DNA of 14,696 nt from Alphaproteobacteria bacterium (lineage in GTDB: Bacteria; Pseudomonadota; Alphaproteobacteria; Geminicoccales; Geminicoccaceae), in contig JALSGW010000253.1 in the NCBI GenBank assembly GCA_026982585.1, forward strand, positions 1-14,696. Direction: 5' to 3'. The notes beneath the pieces were generated by a model. The model worked only from the letters and a program-made list of their open reading frames with translations. It made no database searches and was not told the origin of the DNA. Positions within the stretch are counted from its first letter, which is position 1. Each line of letters opens with the position of its first letter. Positions 1 to 13,400 of the stretch are shown here, piece by piece. The position numbers were made by a program, and so were the translations under genes.

Positions 1-1
1 G

Positions 2-625
2 GACGTGATCGTGGTGGACAGCGTCGCCGCCCTGGTCCCCAAGGCGGAACTCGAAGGGGAGATGGGCGACGCCCACATGGGCCTGCAGGCGCGGCTCATG
101 AGCCAGGCGCTGCGCAAGCTGACCGCATCGATCGCCCGCTCCCGCACCCTCGTCATCTTCACCAACCAGATCCGCTCCAAGATCGGGGTGGTGTTCGGCA
201 ATCCCGAGACCACCACCGGCGGCAACGCCCTCAAGTTCTACGCATCGGTGCGGCTGGACGTGCGCCGGGTCGGGCAGATCAAGGACCGCGACCAGACCAT
301 CGGCAACCAGACCCGGGTCAAGGTGGTCAAGAACAAACTCGCCCCGCCCTTCCGCATGGTGGAGTTCGACATCATGTACGGGGAGGGCATCTCGAAAGTG
401 GGCGAGCTCCTCGACCTCGGCGTCAAGGCCGGCATCATCGAGAAGTCGGGCTCCTGGTACGCTTATGATTCCCAACGCATCGGCCAGGGGCGGGAGAACG
501 CCAAAGCGTTCTTGAAGGAACATCCCGAGATCGCCGAGGACATCGAGCGCCGCATCCGCGAACACGCAGGGGTGGCGCTGGCCGGCGGCGTCGACCTGCT
601 CGACGAGGCGCCGGTTTTGGAGTGA
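2..625 (+). CDS. recA: RecA recombinase, C-terminal part (5' end outside window)
   Basis: RecA is the ATP-dependent strand-exchange protein of homologous recombination and the co-protease that triggers LexA cleavage. Only about 207 residues are present. The frame is open at the left edge and starts inside the Walker B strand (DVIVVDS), so roughly 140 N-terminal residues, including the P-loop, lie outside the window. Visible landmarks are the L1 loop (EGEMGDAHMG), the Q-containing strand FTNQIRSK, the L2 loop (GNPETTTGGNALKFYASVRLD), VKVVKNK, and a C-terminal domain with GQGRENAKAFLKEHPE. The acidic tail is short (DLLDEAPVLE). The C-terminal half resembles alphaproteobacterial RecA more than E. 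coli RecA, judged from memory. It is followed after 26 bp by alaS on the same strand; no recX lies between them. Identification is certain; the start cannot be given. Confidence 0.98.
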   Translation, partial: DVIVVDSVAALVPKAELEGEMGDAHMGLQARLMSQALRKLTASIARSRTLVIFTNQIRSKIGVVFGNPETTTGGNALKFYASVRLDVRRVGQIKDRDQTIGNQTRVKVVKNKLAPPFRMVEFDIMYGEGISKVGELLDLGVKAGIIEKSGSWYAYDSQRIGQGRENAKAFLKEHPEIAEDIERRIREHAGVALAGGVDLLDEAPVLE

Positions 626-651
626 CAACCGCCGCACGCGACGGGCCAGGC

Positions 652-3303
<2,652 letters not shown>

Positions 3304-3501
3304 CCGGTCGGGGAACGCGCCGCCTCCCGCCGGCTGCGGTCCCAGCACCCGCGGACGGCAAGGCGCCCTGTTGCGTCACCCCTCCCCTCGCCTGCGGGTA
3401 AGGGGAAATGTCGTCTGCGGAACGGTTTCGCGGCGCTCCCGGATGGCGTGTGGGGGCATTTTCTGTCATCTTTGCGACACGAACGGCCTGGGGAGCGGGC
3501 C
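3304..3501. other. Intergenic region alaS to GlxA-type regulator, with hairpin and inverted repeat
   Basis: This 198-bp gap holds no convincing gene. A short imperfect hairpin lies at 3384-3405: arms CCCCT (3384-3388) and AGGGG (3401-3405), an inner GCC/GGT stem, and loop TGCG. It has no T-tract after it, so it is at best a weak or factor-dependent end for alaS. A locally AT-richer patch, ATTTTCTGTCATCTTT (3458-3473), is the likeliest promoter area for the regulator, but no clear -35/-10 pair is visible. TGTC (3464-3467) and GACA (3476-3479) form an inverted repeat with an 8-bp spacer, about 22 bp before the regulator's ATG, a position that could suit an operator. Confidence 0.4.
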
Positions 3502-4503
3502 ATGGACGAGGATCGGGCTTCGCACGGCGCGCAGGAACGGGCGGGCGAGCCGGAGCTCATGCTGTTCGTGCTCGTCCCCCAGTTCTCGATGATCGCCTTC
3601 ACGAGCGCTCTCGAGCCGCTGCGCATCGCCAACCGTATGGCCGGCCGCGAGCTCTACCGCTGGAAGCTGTTGTCCCTGGACGGGCGGCCGGTGCGGGCGA
3701 GCAACGGGGTGGCGGTGGAGGTCGATCTCCCCTACCAGGCGGTGGGGATCGACGTCACACCGACCCCGGTGGTGGTGGTGTGCAGCGGGCTCGGCGCGGA
3801 GCGCTTCGAGGACCGCGAGCTGTTCGCCTGGCTCAGGCGGCTCGACCGGCACGGTGCGGAGATCGGCGCCCTCTGCACCGGCGCCCACATCCTGGCGCGG
3901 GCCGGTCTGATCACCGATCACCGCTGCACCATCCACTGGGAGAATCTGCCCGGCTTCATCGAGGCCTTTCCCGACGTGGACGTGGCTGCCGACCTCTTCG
4001 AGTTCGACCGCAACCGCTTCACCTGCTCCGGCGGCACCGCCGCCCTCGACATGATGCTCTATCGCATCGCCCGCACCCACGGCGAGCGCCTCGCCGCCAA
4101 GGTCTCGGAGCAATGCCTGATCGACCGCATCCGCGGGCCGCACGACCGCCAGCGCATGCCGATTCGCCTGCGGGCCGGGGTGCATCACCCGAAGCTGCTC
4201 GCGGCCATCGAGCTCATGGAGGCCAATGTGGAAGAGCCCTTGTCCCAGGAGATGCTGGCGCGCTATGTGGGTCTGTCGCGCCGCCAGCTGGAGCGGCTGT
4301 TCCGCAAACATCTCGGCCGCACCCCGGCCCAGTACTATCTCGAGCTGCGGCTCGAGCGGGCGCGTCACCTGCTCTACCAGACCGATCTGCCGATCATGGA
4401 CATCGCCTGCGCCTGCGGCTTCGTCTCGGCGTCCCATTTCTCCACCTGCTATCGGGCGATGTACGGGCGCACCCCCCGCGAGGAGCGGATGCAGGCCGCC
4501 TGA
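3502..4503 (+). CDS. GlxA/GbdR-type AraC-family transcriptional regulator
   Basis: Predicted cytoplasmic DNA-binding regulator of 333 residues. The N-terminal half (about 19-205) is a DJ-1/PfpI (class I glutamine-amidotransferase-like) ligand domain, with LFVLVPQFSMIAFTSALEPL at its start and the elbow GALCTGAHILARAGLI containing C125. The C-terminal half (about 228-330) is an AraC/XylS double helix-turn-helix: LSQEMLARYVGLSRRQLERLF, then the second helix pair IMDIACACGFVSASHFST and the YGRTPREER tail. In known relatives (GbdR, CdhR, ArgR of Pseudomonas) this layout controls catabolism of betaines, carnitine or arginine; the ligand here cannot be read from sequence. The ATG at 3502 has GGGGAG six bases upstream; a GTG at 3448 would add 18 unconserved residues. 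No obvious catabolic target gene is adjacent. Confidence 0.93.
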   Translation: MDEDRASHGAQERAGEPELMLFVLVPQFSMIAFTSALEPLRIANRMAGRELYRWKLLSLDGRPVRASNGVAVEVDLPYQAVGIDVTPTPVVVVCSGLGAERFEDRELFAWLRRLDRHGAEIGALCTGAHILARAGLITDHRCTIHWENLPGFIEAFPDVDVAADLFEFDRNRFTCSGGTAALDMMLYRIARTHGERLAAKVSEQCLIDRIRGPHDRQRMPIRLRAGVHHPKLLAAIELMEANVEEPLSQEMLARYVGLSRRQLERLFRKHLGRTPAQYYLELRLERARHLLYQTDLPIMDIACACGFVSASHFSTCYRAMYGRTPREERMQAA

Positions 4504-4588
4504 GGGGCGCTTGCCAGTGCTGGCCGCCGCGGGCATGTAGGTCCGGGCGATCGCCCGTTGTGCGGCGCGACGGCGATGAGGGTGGCTC
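4504..4588. promoter_or_regulatory. Short gap before uvrA with a perfect 14-bp palindrome
   Basis: The 85 bp between the regulator stop and uvrA contain the perfect palindrome CGGGCGATCGCCCG (4544-4557). As RNA it would be a 5-bp GC stem with a GATC loop, followed by TTGT, so it could be a weak terminator for the regulator gene; as DNA it could be an operator. A second small inverted repeat, GCCAG-TG-CTGGC, lies at 4513-4524. I see neither an E. coli-type SOS box (CTG-N10-CAG with an AT core) nor an alphaproteobacterial GTTC-N7-GTTC box here. The sequence GAGGGTGG (4578-4585), ending three bases before the ATG, serves as the uvrA ribosome-binding region. Confidence 0.35.
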
Positions 4589-7450
<2,862 letters not shown>

Positions 7451-7490
7451 GAGGGGCTTGGCGTTGGGACTTCAACCGGGGAGCCGGGGC

Positions 7491-8876
7491 ATGAGGGGGG
7501 ATGAGGCCAAACTGATCCGGCTCGAGCGCGCGCTCGGCCGCGACATCGTCAGCGTCGATGTGCCCGAGCCCTACTGGAACGACTGGGCCGGCCTGTCGCC
7601 GGTCGTACCCCGAGCACTCGTGCGTCCCCGCACCCCGCAAGAGGTGGCGGAAACCCTGAGGATCTGCAACGAGCTCGCCCTCGGAGTGACACCGCAGGGC
7701 GGTCGCACCGGGCTTGCCGCGGGCGCGCGGCCGTCGCCGGGATCGGTGGTGCTGTCGCTGGAGCGGCTCGCCGGGGTGGAGGAGGTGGACGCCGCCGCGG
7801 CGGTGATGCGGGTGCGGGCCGGCACGGTGCTGGCCCATGCCCAGCAGGCGGCCCTGGAGGCGGGGTTGTTGTTGCCGCTCGATCTGGGTGCGCGCGGCTC
7901 CTGTCAGATCGGCGGCAATCTGGCCACCAACGCCGGCGGCAACAAGGTGATCCGCTTCGGCATGGCCCGGGAGATGGTGCTCGGGCTGGAGGTCGCCCTC
8001 GCCGACGGCACGCTGCTCTCCAACCTCACCACCTTCCTCAAGAACAACGCCGGCTTCGACCTCAAGCAGCTGTTCATCGGCTCGGAGGGCACGCTCGGCA
8101 TTATCACCCGGGCGAGCCTGCGGCTTCAGCCCGCGCCCTCCACCCGTTCGGCCGCCTTCCTGGCGGTCTCGGGATTCGACGCGGTGCTGGAGGTGCTCAG
8201 GCGCGCGCGCCGCCATCTCGCGGGCCTGCTCTCCGCCTTCGAGGTCATGTGGCCGGAGTTCTACGAACTGTTTACGGGAGAGCTCCCCCACCTGCGCAGG
8301 CCGCTTCGCCCCGGCCTCGGGCTCTACCTGCTGGTGGAGGCGCAGGGGTTCGAGGCGGAGGCGGATGAGGCCCGCTTGCTCGACCTCCTGGAGCGCTTGC
8401 ATCGGGAGGGGCTTGTGGTCGATGGCGCGGTCGCGACCTCGGAGCGGGAGGTGGAGGAATTCTGGGCGGTGCGCGATGCGGTCGCGGAGATCCCGCGGCT
8501 GTTCGGCCGTCACCTCAACTTCGACCTGGGCCTCGACCTGCGCCGCATGCACACCTTCGCCGCCGACTGCCGCAGGGAGCTCGGGGCCCGTTTCCCCTCC
8601 CTGCGCGCCATCGTCTTCGGCCACATCGGCGACGGCAACCTCCATCTGGTCACCGATCTCCCGGGCGGCATCGAGCCGCAGGCGGTGGAGGAGATCGTCT
8701 ACGCCACCGTGCGCGCCCACGGCGGCAGCATCTCCGCCGAACACGGCATCGGCACCATCAAGAAACCCTATCTCGGCCTGGTGCGCAGCCCGGAGGAGAT
8801 CGCCGCCATGCGGCGCCTCAAGCAGGCCCTCGATCCGCGCGGCATCCTCAATCCCGGCAAGGTGCTCGATCCCTGA
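7491..8876 (+). CDS. FAD-linked oxidoreductase, GlcD / D-2-hydroxyglutarate dehydrogenase-like
   Basis: Predicted flavoenzyme of 461 residues that oxidises a D-2-hydroxyacid (2-hydroxyglutarate, lactate or glycolate type) and passes electrons to an acceptor. The N-terminal FAD-binding-4 (PCMH) domain is seen in TPQGGRTGLAAG (67-78), GSCQIGGNLATNAGGNK (136-152) and LKQLFIGSEGTLGIIT (191-206). The C-terminal FAD-oxidase_C domain carries FGHIGDGNLHL (376-386), whose histidines bind metal in relatives, and EHGIGTIKK (417-425) before the usual LDPRGILNPGKVL end. The ATG at 7491 has GGGGAG seven bases upstream; the frame is open further left, but into uvrA with unconserved sequence. It sits 40 bp after uvrA, which says nothing about substrate. 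D-2-hydroxyglutarate dehydrogenase is my best guess within the family; D-lactate dehydrogenase or the GlcD subunit are alternatives. Confidence 0.93.
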   Translation: MRGDEAKLIRLERALGRDIVSVDVPEPYWNDWAGLSPVVPRALVRPRTPQEVAETLRICNELALGVTPQGGRTGLAAGARPSPGSVVLSLERLAGVEEVDAAAAVMRVRAGTVLAHAQQAALEAGLLLPLDLGARGSCQIGGNLATNAGGNKVIRFGMAREMVLGLEVALADGTLLSNLTTFLKNNAGFDLKQLFIGSEGTLGIITRASLRLQPAPSTRSAAFLAVSGFDAVLEVLRRARRHLAGLLSAFEVMWPEFYELFTGELPHLRRPLRPGLGLYLLVEAQGFEAEADEARLLDLLERLHREGLVVDGAVATSEREVEEFWAVRDAVAEIPRLFGRHLNFDLGLDLRRMHTFAADCRRELGARFPSLRAIVFGHIGDGNLHLVTDLPGGIEPQAVEEIVYATVRAHGGSISAEHGIGTIKKPYLGLVRSPEEIAAMRRLKQALDPRGILNPGKVLDP

Positions 8877-8987
8877 GCGCAGTGCGGTCGCGATCGCGCG
8901 CGGATGGAAGACGTCCCGGGTCGAAGCCCTTGCGCCGGCGCGGGCGATGGCCCAGTGTGAGGGGGCGAGGCGGGGAGCTGGAACGGC
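8877..8987. other. Gap before pdxJ
   Basis: These 111 bp hold no gene. Two short GC palindromes are present, CGCGATCGCG (8889-8898) and GCGCCGGCGC (8932-8941); both are common by chance at this GC content. The Gly/purine-rich run before pdxJ includes GGGGAG at 8972-8977, the likely ribosome-binding site. A promoter for pdxJ-acpS could lie here, but no consensus elements are recognisable. Confidence 0.3.
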
Positions 8988-9719
8988 ATGGAGCGGCTGC
9001 GGCTCGGGATCAACATCGACCATGTGGCCACCCTGCGCAACGCCCGGGGCGGCAGCCATCCGGATCCGTTGCGGGCGGCCCGGCTGATCCGGCAGGCCGG
9101 CGGCGATCTGGTCACCGTCCATCTGCGGGAGGACCGGCGGCACATCACCGACCGGGACGTGGAGCGGATCAAGGCCGAGATCGACCTGCCGCTCAATCTC
9201 GAACTCGCCGCCACCGGGGAGATGTACGCCATCGCGCGCCGGGTGCGGCCCCAGGACTGCTGTATCGTGCCCGAACGGCGGGAGGAGCGGACCACGGAGC
9301 GGGGGCTCGACGTGGTGCGCCAGGAGGAGAGCCTTCGGGCCTTCGTCGGCGGGCTTCGGGAGGCCGGCATCCGGGTGGCCCTGTTCGTCGATCCGGACCC
9401 GGCGCAGCTGGAGGCGGCGGCACGGGTGGGCGCGCCGTGCGTGGAGCTGCACACCGGCACCTACGCCGAGGCCGAGGGTGCCGAGCGGGATGCGGAGCTC
9501 GCCCGTCTCGCCCGGGCCGCTCGGCTGTGCCGGGAACTCGGGCTCGAATGCCACGCCGGACACGGATTGACCTACGACAACGTCGGGCCGGTTGCGGCCC
9601 TGCCGGAGGTGGTGGAACTCAATATCGGCCACTTCCTGATCGGCGAAGCCTTGTTCCGCGGGTTCGTCGAGGCGGTGGCCGAGATGCGGCGGCTGATGGA
9701 CGAGGCCCGGGGCCGATGA
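8988..9719 (+). CDS. pdxJ: Pyridoxine 5'-phosphate synthase
   Basis: Last step of DXP-dependent vitamin B6 synthesis: it condenses 3-amino-2-oxopropyl phosphate with 1-deoxyxylulose 5-phosphate to pyridoxine 5'-phosphate in the cytoplasm. It has 243 residues, the normal length, forming a TIM barrel. Family marks are GINIDHVATLRNARGG (7-22), VTVHLREDRRHITDRD (42-57), NLELAAT, HTGTYAEA and CHAGHGLTYDNVGP. The catalytic residues H45, E72 and H192 are present. One oddity is TTERGLD (102-108) in the active-site loop, where most homologues read TTEGGLD, so R105 replaces a glycine. The ATG at 8988 follows GGGGAG at 8972-8977. The stop overlaps the acpS start by ATGA, so the pair is translationally coupled, as in the conserved pdxJ-acpS arrangement of proteobacteria. 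Confidence 0.98.
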   Translation: MERLRLGINIDHVATLRNARGGSHPDPLRAARLIRQAGGDLVTVHLREDRRHITDRDVERIKAEIDLPLNLELAATGEMYAIARRVRPQDCCIVPERREERTTERGLDVVRQEESLRAFVGGLREAGIRVALFVDPDPAQLEAAARVGAPCVELHTGTYAEAEGAERDAELARLARAARLCRELGLECHAGHGLTYDNVGPVAALPEVVELNIGHFLIGEALFRGFVEAVAEMRRLMDEARGR

Positions 9720-10132
9720 TCGTCGGCATCGGCGTGGACATCGTCGACATCCGGCGCATCGAGCGCACGCTTGCGCGTTTCGGCGATCGGTTCGTCCGGC
9801 GGGTGTTCACGGAGGCGGAGCGGGCCCGCGCCGAGGCGCGCCGCCGGCGCGCGGAGACCTACGCCAAACGCTTCGCCGCCAAGGAGGCCTGTGCCAAGGC
9901 GCTCGGCACCGGCTTCCGGCGCGGGGTCTATTTCCGGGACATCGAAGTGGTCAATCTCCCCTCCGGCAAACCCGTGCTGCGGCTCCACGGCGGCGCGTTG
10001 CGACGGTTGCGGGCGCTGCTCCCCGAGGGCACACGGGCCCAGGTCGAGCTCACCCTGACCGACGAATACCCGCTCGCCCAGGCGATGGTGCTGATCGCAA
10101 CCCGCCCCGAAACCCACAGCGAGCGGCGCTGA
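9716..10132 (+). CDS. acpS: Holo-[acyl-carrier-protein] synthase
   Basis: Transfers 4'-phosphopantetheine from CoA to a serine of apo-ACP, switching on fatty-acid synthesis. It has 138 residues, slightly longer than the about 126 typical of the family; the extra length lies in an Arg-rich stretch (36-46) and the tail. The Mg-binding motif GIGVDIVDIRRIE (4-16) with D8 and the second signature KRFAAKEACAKALGTG (51-66) with E57 are both intact. The ATG at 9716 overlaps the pdxJ stop (ATGA), which decides the start. In many alphaproteobacteria lepB, rnc and era follow acpS; here they do not, and the strand is left empty for 348 bp before a converging gene. Confidence 0.98.
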   Translation: MIVGIGVDIVDIRRIERTLARFGDRFVRRVFTEAERARAEARRRRAETYAKRFAAKEACAKALGTGFRRGVYFRDIEVVNLPSGKPVLRLHGGALRRLRALLPEGTRAQVELTLTDEYPLAQAMVLIATRPETHSERR

Positions 10133-10239
10133 GCGGCCCACACCTTCGAGCGCGCTTTCCCGCATCGCCCGCACCCGAAGCACACAAGACCGACGCTCCC
10201 CCGGAGCGACATCCCGAAGAGCGGCCTGCGCCCGACACC

Positions 10240-10274
10240 GGCTCCAGGCCCTGTCGATGCGACAGGCCGGAGCC
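10240..10274. terminator. Strong hairpin between converging genes, possible bidirectional terminator
   Basis: The left arm 10240-10256 pairs with the right arm 10260-10274 around the 3-nt loop ATG. There are 15 base pairs, all Watson-Crick: GGCTCC with GGAGCC, GG with CC, and CCTGTCG with CGACAGG. The left arm carries two single-base bulges (A10246 and C10249). It lies 107 bp after the acpS stop and about 206 bp beyond the stop of the minus-strand gene. The absence of a T-tract argues against a classical intrinsic terminator. It could block a 3' exonuclease, act with Rho, or be a structured RNA element. Confidence 0.4.
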
Positions 10275-10444
10275 TGTATGCAATCCGCGCCGCACTGCCG
10301 GATGTGCGCGACGACCATCGCTTTCGCCCCTTGAGCCGTTTGCCGAAGCGGCGGTGCCGGCCACCGCATCTGCGGGCCGCAGCCGCCAGGCCCGCACACG
10401 AGCCGGCTTTCAGGGCGCGCATTCGCTAGGGCTCGCTTCATCCG

Positions 10445-10477
10445 GCACCGTCATACCCTGCCGGACTGCGCCGGTGC
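10445..10477 (-). terminator. Weak stem just after the minus-strand stop codon
   Basis: GCACCG (10445-10450) and CGGTGC (10472-10477) form a 6-bp stem with a 21-nt loop. On the minus strand it begins three bases after the stop codon of the large exported protein. The position fits a transcript end, but the stem is short, the loop large and there is no U-tract, so chance at high GC is a fair alternative. Confidence 0.2.
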
Positions 10478-10480
10478 AGC

Positions 10481-13400
10481 TCAGCTTCCCGGCGGCGCTG
10501 TGGCGTTCTCGCCAGGCGCGCTGCCGAGCGCCGCCCGCAGGGGCGGAACATAAGCCTCGATCTGCCGGATCACCGCCTCCGGCGGTCCGGCAAAGGAAGG
10601 CCTCGGGCGGGCGAGCTCGATCAGGGCGATGAGGTCCGGATCCGAGATCCGCGGCCGACCGGCTTGCACGAGCGCCTCGAAGGCGGCCGCATCCCCCGCC
10701 CGGAGCAGCCCTGCGAGCGCGGCGAGGAAGGCGCGCAGCCGTCCTCCGCCGAGCGGCTGGTCGGATGCCTCGAGCTCCCGAGCCAGGCGCAGGGCCGCAT
10801 CGCGCAGCAGCTCCGGTTCGCCGCTCATCCACGCCGCCTCGAGCAGCAGCGGCAGCAGCTCGGGCCCGTCCTCGGATGCGAGGCCGGCGAGCGCTTCGCG
10901 CGGGCGTCCGGCCGCGAGGTAGAGCTCCGCCTCGAGCGCCCGCGGCCAGGGAGGATCGCGAACGAGAGCACGGGCTCGGGCCAGTGTGGCGAGCGCGCGC
11001 TTTGGATCCTCCTCCACCTCGGCCCGGGCGAGCAACATGAGCCTGCGCGCCTCCAGCATCGGATCCTGCCCCAGCGTCCCCACCTCCAACAGCAGCGATC
11101 GGGCGGCGGGTGCGAGACCGGCGGCGATCAGATCCTCGGCCAGGCGCAGATAGGCCTCCTCCCGCCCTTGGAGGGAGGGGGCGAACTCGGGATAGCGGCG
11201 GTAGAGGGCGAAGGCCTCGACCGGGGTGAGACCGAGCTCCCGGCGCCCGGCCAACGCCCGCTCGAGGGTCTCGCGCATGCGGGCCGAGAGCCGGGTTCGG
11301 ATGGGGTCGTCGGGAAAGCGGGCGAGGACGTCGGACCAGCGGGCCAATGCCTCCGCCACCCGACCGGTCTGCGCCTCCGCTTCGCCGAGCGCGGCGAGCA
11401 TCGACGGTTCCCAGGGGTGTCCCCGCCACAACGGGCGCTGCTCCTCAAGACGGGCGCGCACCGCCTCGGGATCGAGCGCGCCTGCGTCGCGGGCCAGCTG
11501 GATCCGGGCGTAGGCCGCCCGCACCGCCGTGAACCAGTCGGCGTTTTGCACCAGATCGGCGAGGATCCCGGCCGCCTCCTCGCCGCCGCCGTCGCGGGCC
11601 ACGGCGAGCGCCTCCAGGAACCGCAGCCGGTCGCGCTGGAAGCGGGCCAGCGGCCAGCGCCCGGCCCGATCGAGCCAGACGTAGGCGCGATCGATCTGCC
11701 CCGCCTGCAGGGCGGCCAGGATCAGTTTGGGCGCGAGCCGCACCTGGAGCGGCAGGGGATAGGAGCCGAGCTGCCGGTGGGCCGGATCGAGATCCGCGGC
11801 GGCGCGATCCCACTGCCGCCGCTCGGCGGCCACGATCAGCCGCCACAGCGCCCATTCCTCCCCGGACAGCCGCTCCAGGTCGATCTCCTCGCCCCCTCCG
11901 AGCGCCGCACCGGCGAGGGCGAGATCCCGAAGCCGCTCGCCCATCTCGCCGCCGAGCGCCGCCCGCTCCTCGGGACCGAGGGCATCCAGCTGGATGCGCA
12001 CCTCGCGGCCCAGGGCCTCGGCCAGCAGCAGCCGCGCGAGCTCGAGCCGCAGCGCCCCCCGCCGCTCGGGACGCTCCGCCTCCGCCAGCAGTCGCCGGAG
12101 ACGTTGCGCAAGCCGCAGACGGTCCTCCGGGGTGAGGTCCGCGAGCTCCTGCAGACCCAGACGGCTCGTCCAGGGCGGCATGTCCGCGATCGGCGCCGCA
12201 ACCGTAGCAGCCGGCTCCGCGTCCCCGCCCTCCTCATCCCGCTCGGGATCCCGCGCCGCCGCCCGTTCTTGCGAAGGCGACGGGCCACCCTCCGCGCGCT
12301 CCTCGGAAGGAGGCGGAACGACCGTTTCCCCGGGGACCTCCACCCGGTCGGGTTGCTCCGCCTGCTCGGCAGGCGGCACAGGAACCGCATCGGCCCGCTC
12401 GGAGGGCTCCGGCAAGGGGTCCGAAGCCGCCTGCGCCACGGCGGGCTCCGGCTGCGCCGGAGCGCCGCCGGGAGCCTCGGTGAGGAGGCTCCGGCGCAAC
12501 GCCTGCGAGAGCCGCAGCCCGCCCGTGCGCTCCACCACCAGTTCCCGCCCCGCCCGGCGCACCCGAACGAGATCGCTGCGCGGCCGGACCACCGCTCCCT
12601 GAAGGCTTGGCGGCACGGCCACATCCACCGTGGTCAGCCCGGATGGCCGGCCGCGGCCCGCCTCGAGGGTCGCCCCCACCCACAGCCGTTCCCCGCTCGC
12701 CCGGTCGGTGATCCGCACCAGCGCATCGATCGGCGCGAGGACCAGCGCACCGTCGCGGATCCGAAGGTCGAGCGGTGTTGCCTGGCCGCCTGGCGGGTCT
12801 CCGAACTGCACGTACCACAGGTTGCCGCGGCGCCGGACGGCCGCGGCGAGTCCCTCGGCGAGCTCGAATTCCAACACCGTCGCCTCCCGCTGGCGCCCGC
12901 CCCGGAGCCGCCGCACCGCCGCTCTGGCCTGATCGCGCAGGCTCCCGCGGTCGATCACCAGATCCGGGCTCGATGCGGCGAACACCAGCACCAGCCTCTG
13001 TCCCCGCCGGTAGAGGGCCGCCGGCACCGGCCGGTCCCAGGCGAAGACCAGGCGCACCGCATCCTCGCGCATCTCCGCCCACACCCGCAGCCGTCCCGAA
13101 CCGGATGCGGCGGCCTCGGCGAGCGGCTCCTCTGTCGGCGGCGGCGCCCCGCTGTTCGCCGCTTCGGCCGCAGGCTTTCGAGGCGCCGCATGCCCCGACG
13201 CCGGCTCCGCCCGGGAGGCCGTCGGTGCCGGCGGCACCGATGCCGGCTGCGCAGCCGCGCGCTCCCGCAGATCCACCACCAGCCGATCGGGCGGCAACGC
13301 GAACAACCGGCCCTCTGCACGCGGGTGCACCAGCCTCAGCACGCCATCGGCTCTGGCCTCCACCTCGGCGACAAGCGAAAGCCGCCGCAGGCGCGCCACC

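Larger units (their letters stand above)
10133..10480. other. Convergent intergenic region rich in hairpins
   Basis: This stretch separates acpS from the 3' end of the minus-strand cluster. Both strands have short open frames here, but none shows a recognisable motif or a convincing start. What stands out is secondary structure: a 15-bp hairpin at 10240-10274, a 6-bp stem GCGGTG/CACCGC at 10351-10367, the odd palindrome CTGCGG-G-CCGCAG at 10370-10382, and a GCACCG/CGGTGC pair at 10445-10477. Two converging transcripts would end here. None of the stems is followed by a T-run on either strand. Confidence 0.5.

Noticed and set aside
622..651. GTG start for alaS overlapping the recA stop
   Set aside because: The ten added residues do not resemble AlaRS N-termini; the ATG at 652 fits the family start, although a GTGA overlap is tempting.
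3384..3405. CCCCT/AGGGG hairpin as the alaS terminator
   Set aside because: The stem is short with a mismatch and a wobble and no T-run follows; kept only as a note in the gap description.
10050..10441. Small minus-strand frames in the convergent gap
   Set aside because: No recognisable motif, no good ribosome-binding site, and much of their length is antisense to acpS or within the hairpin region.
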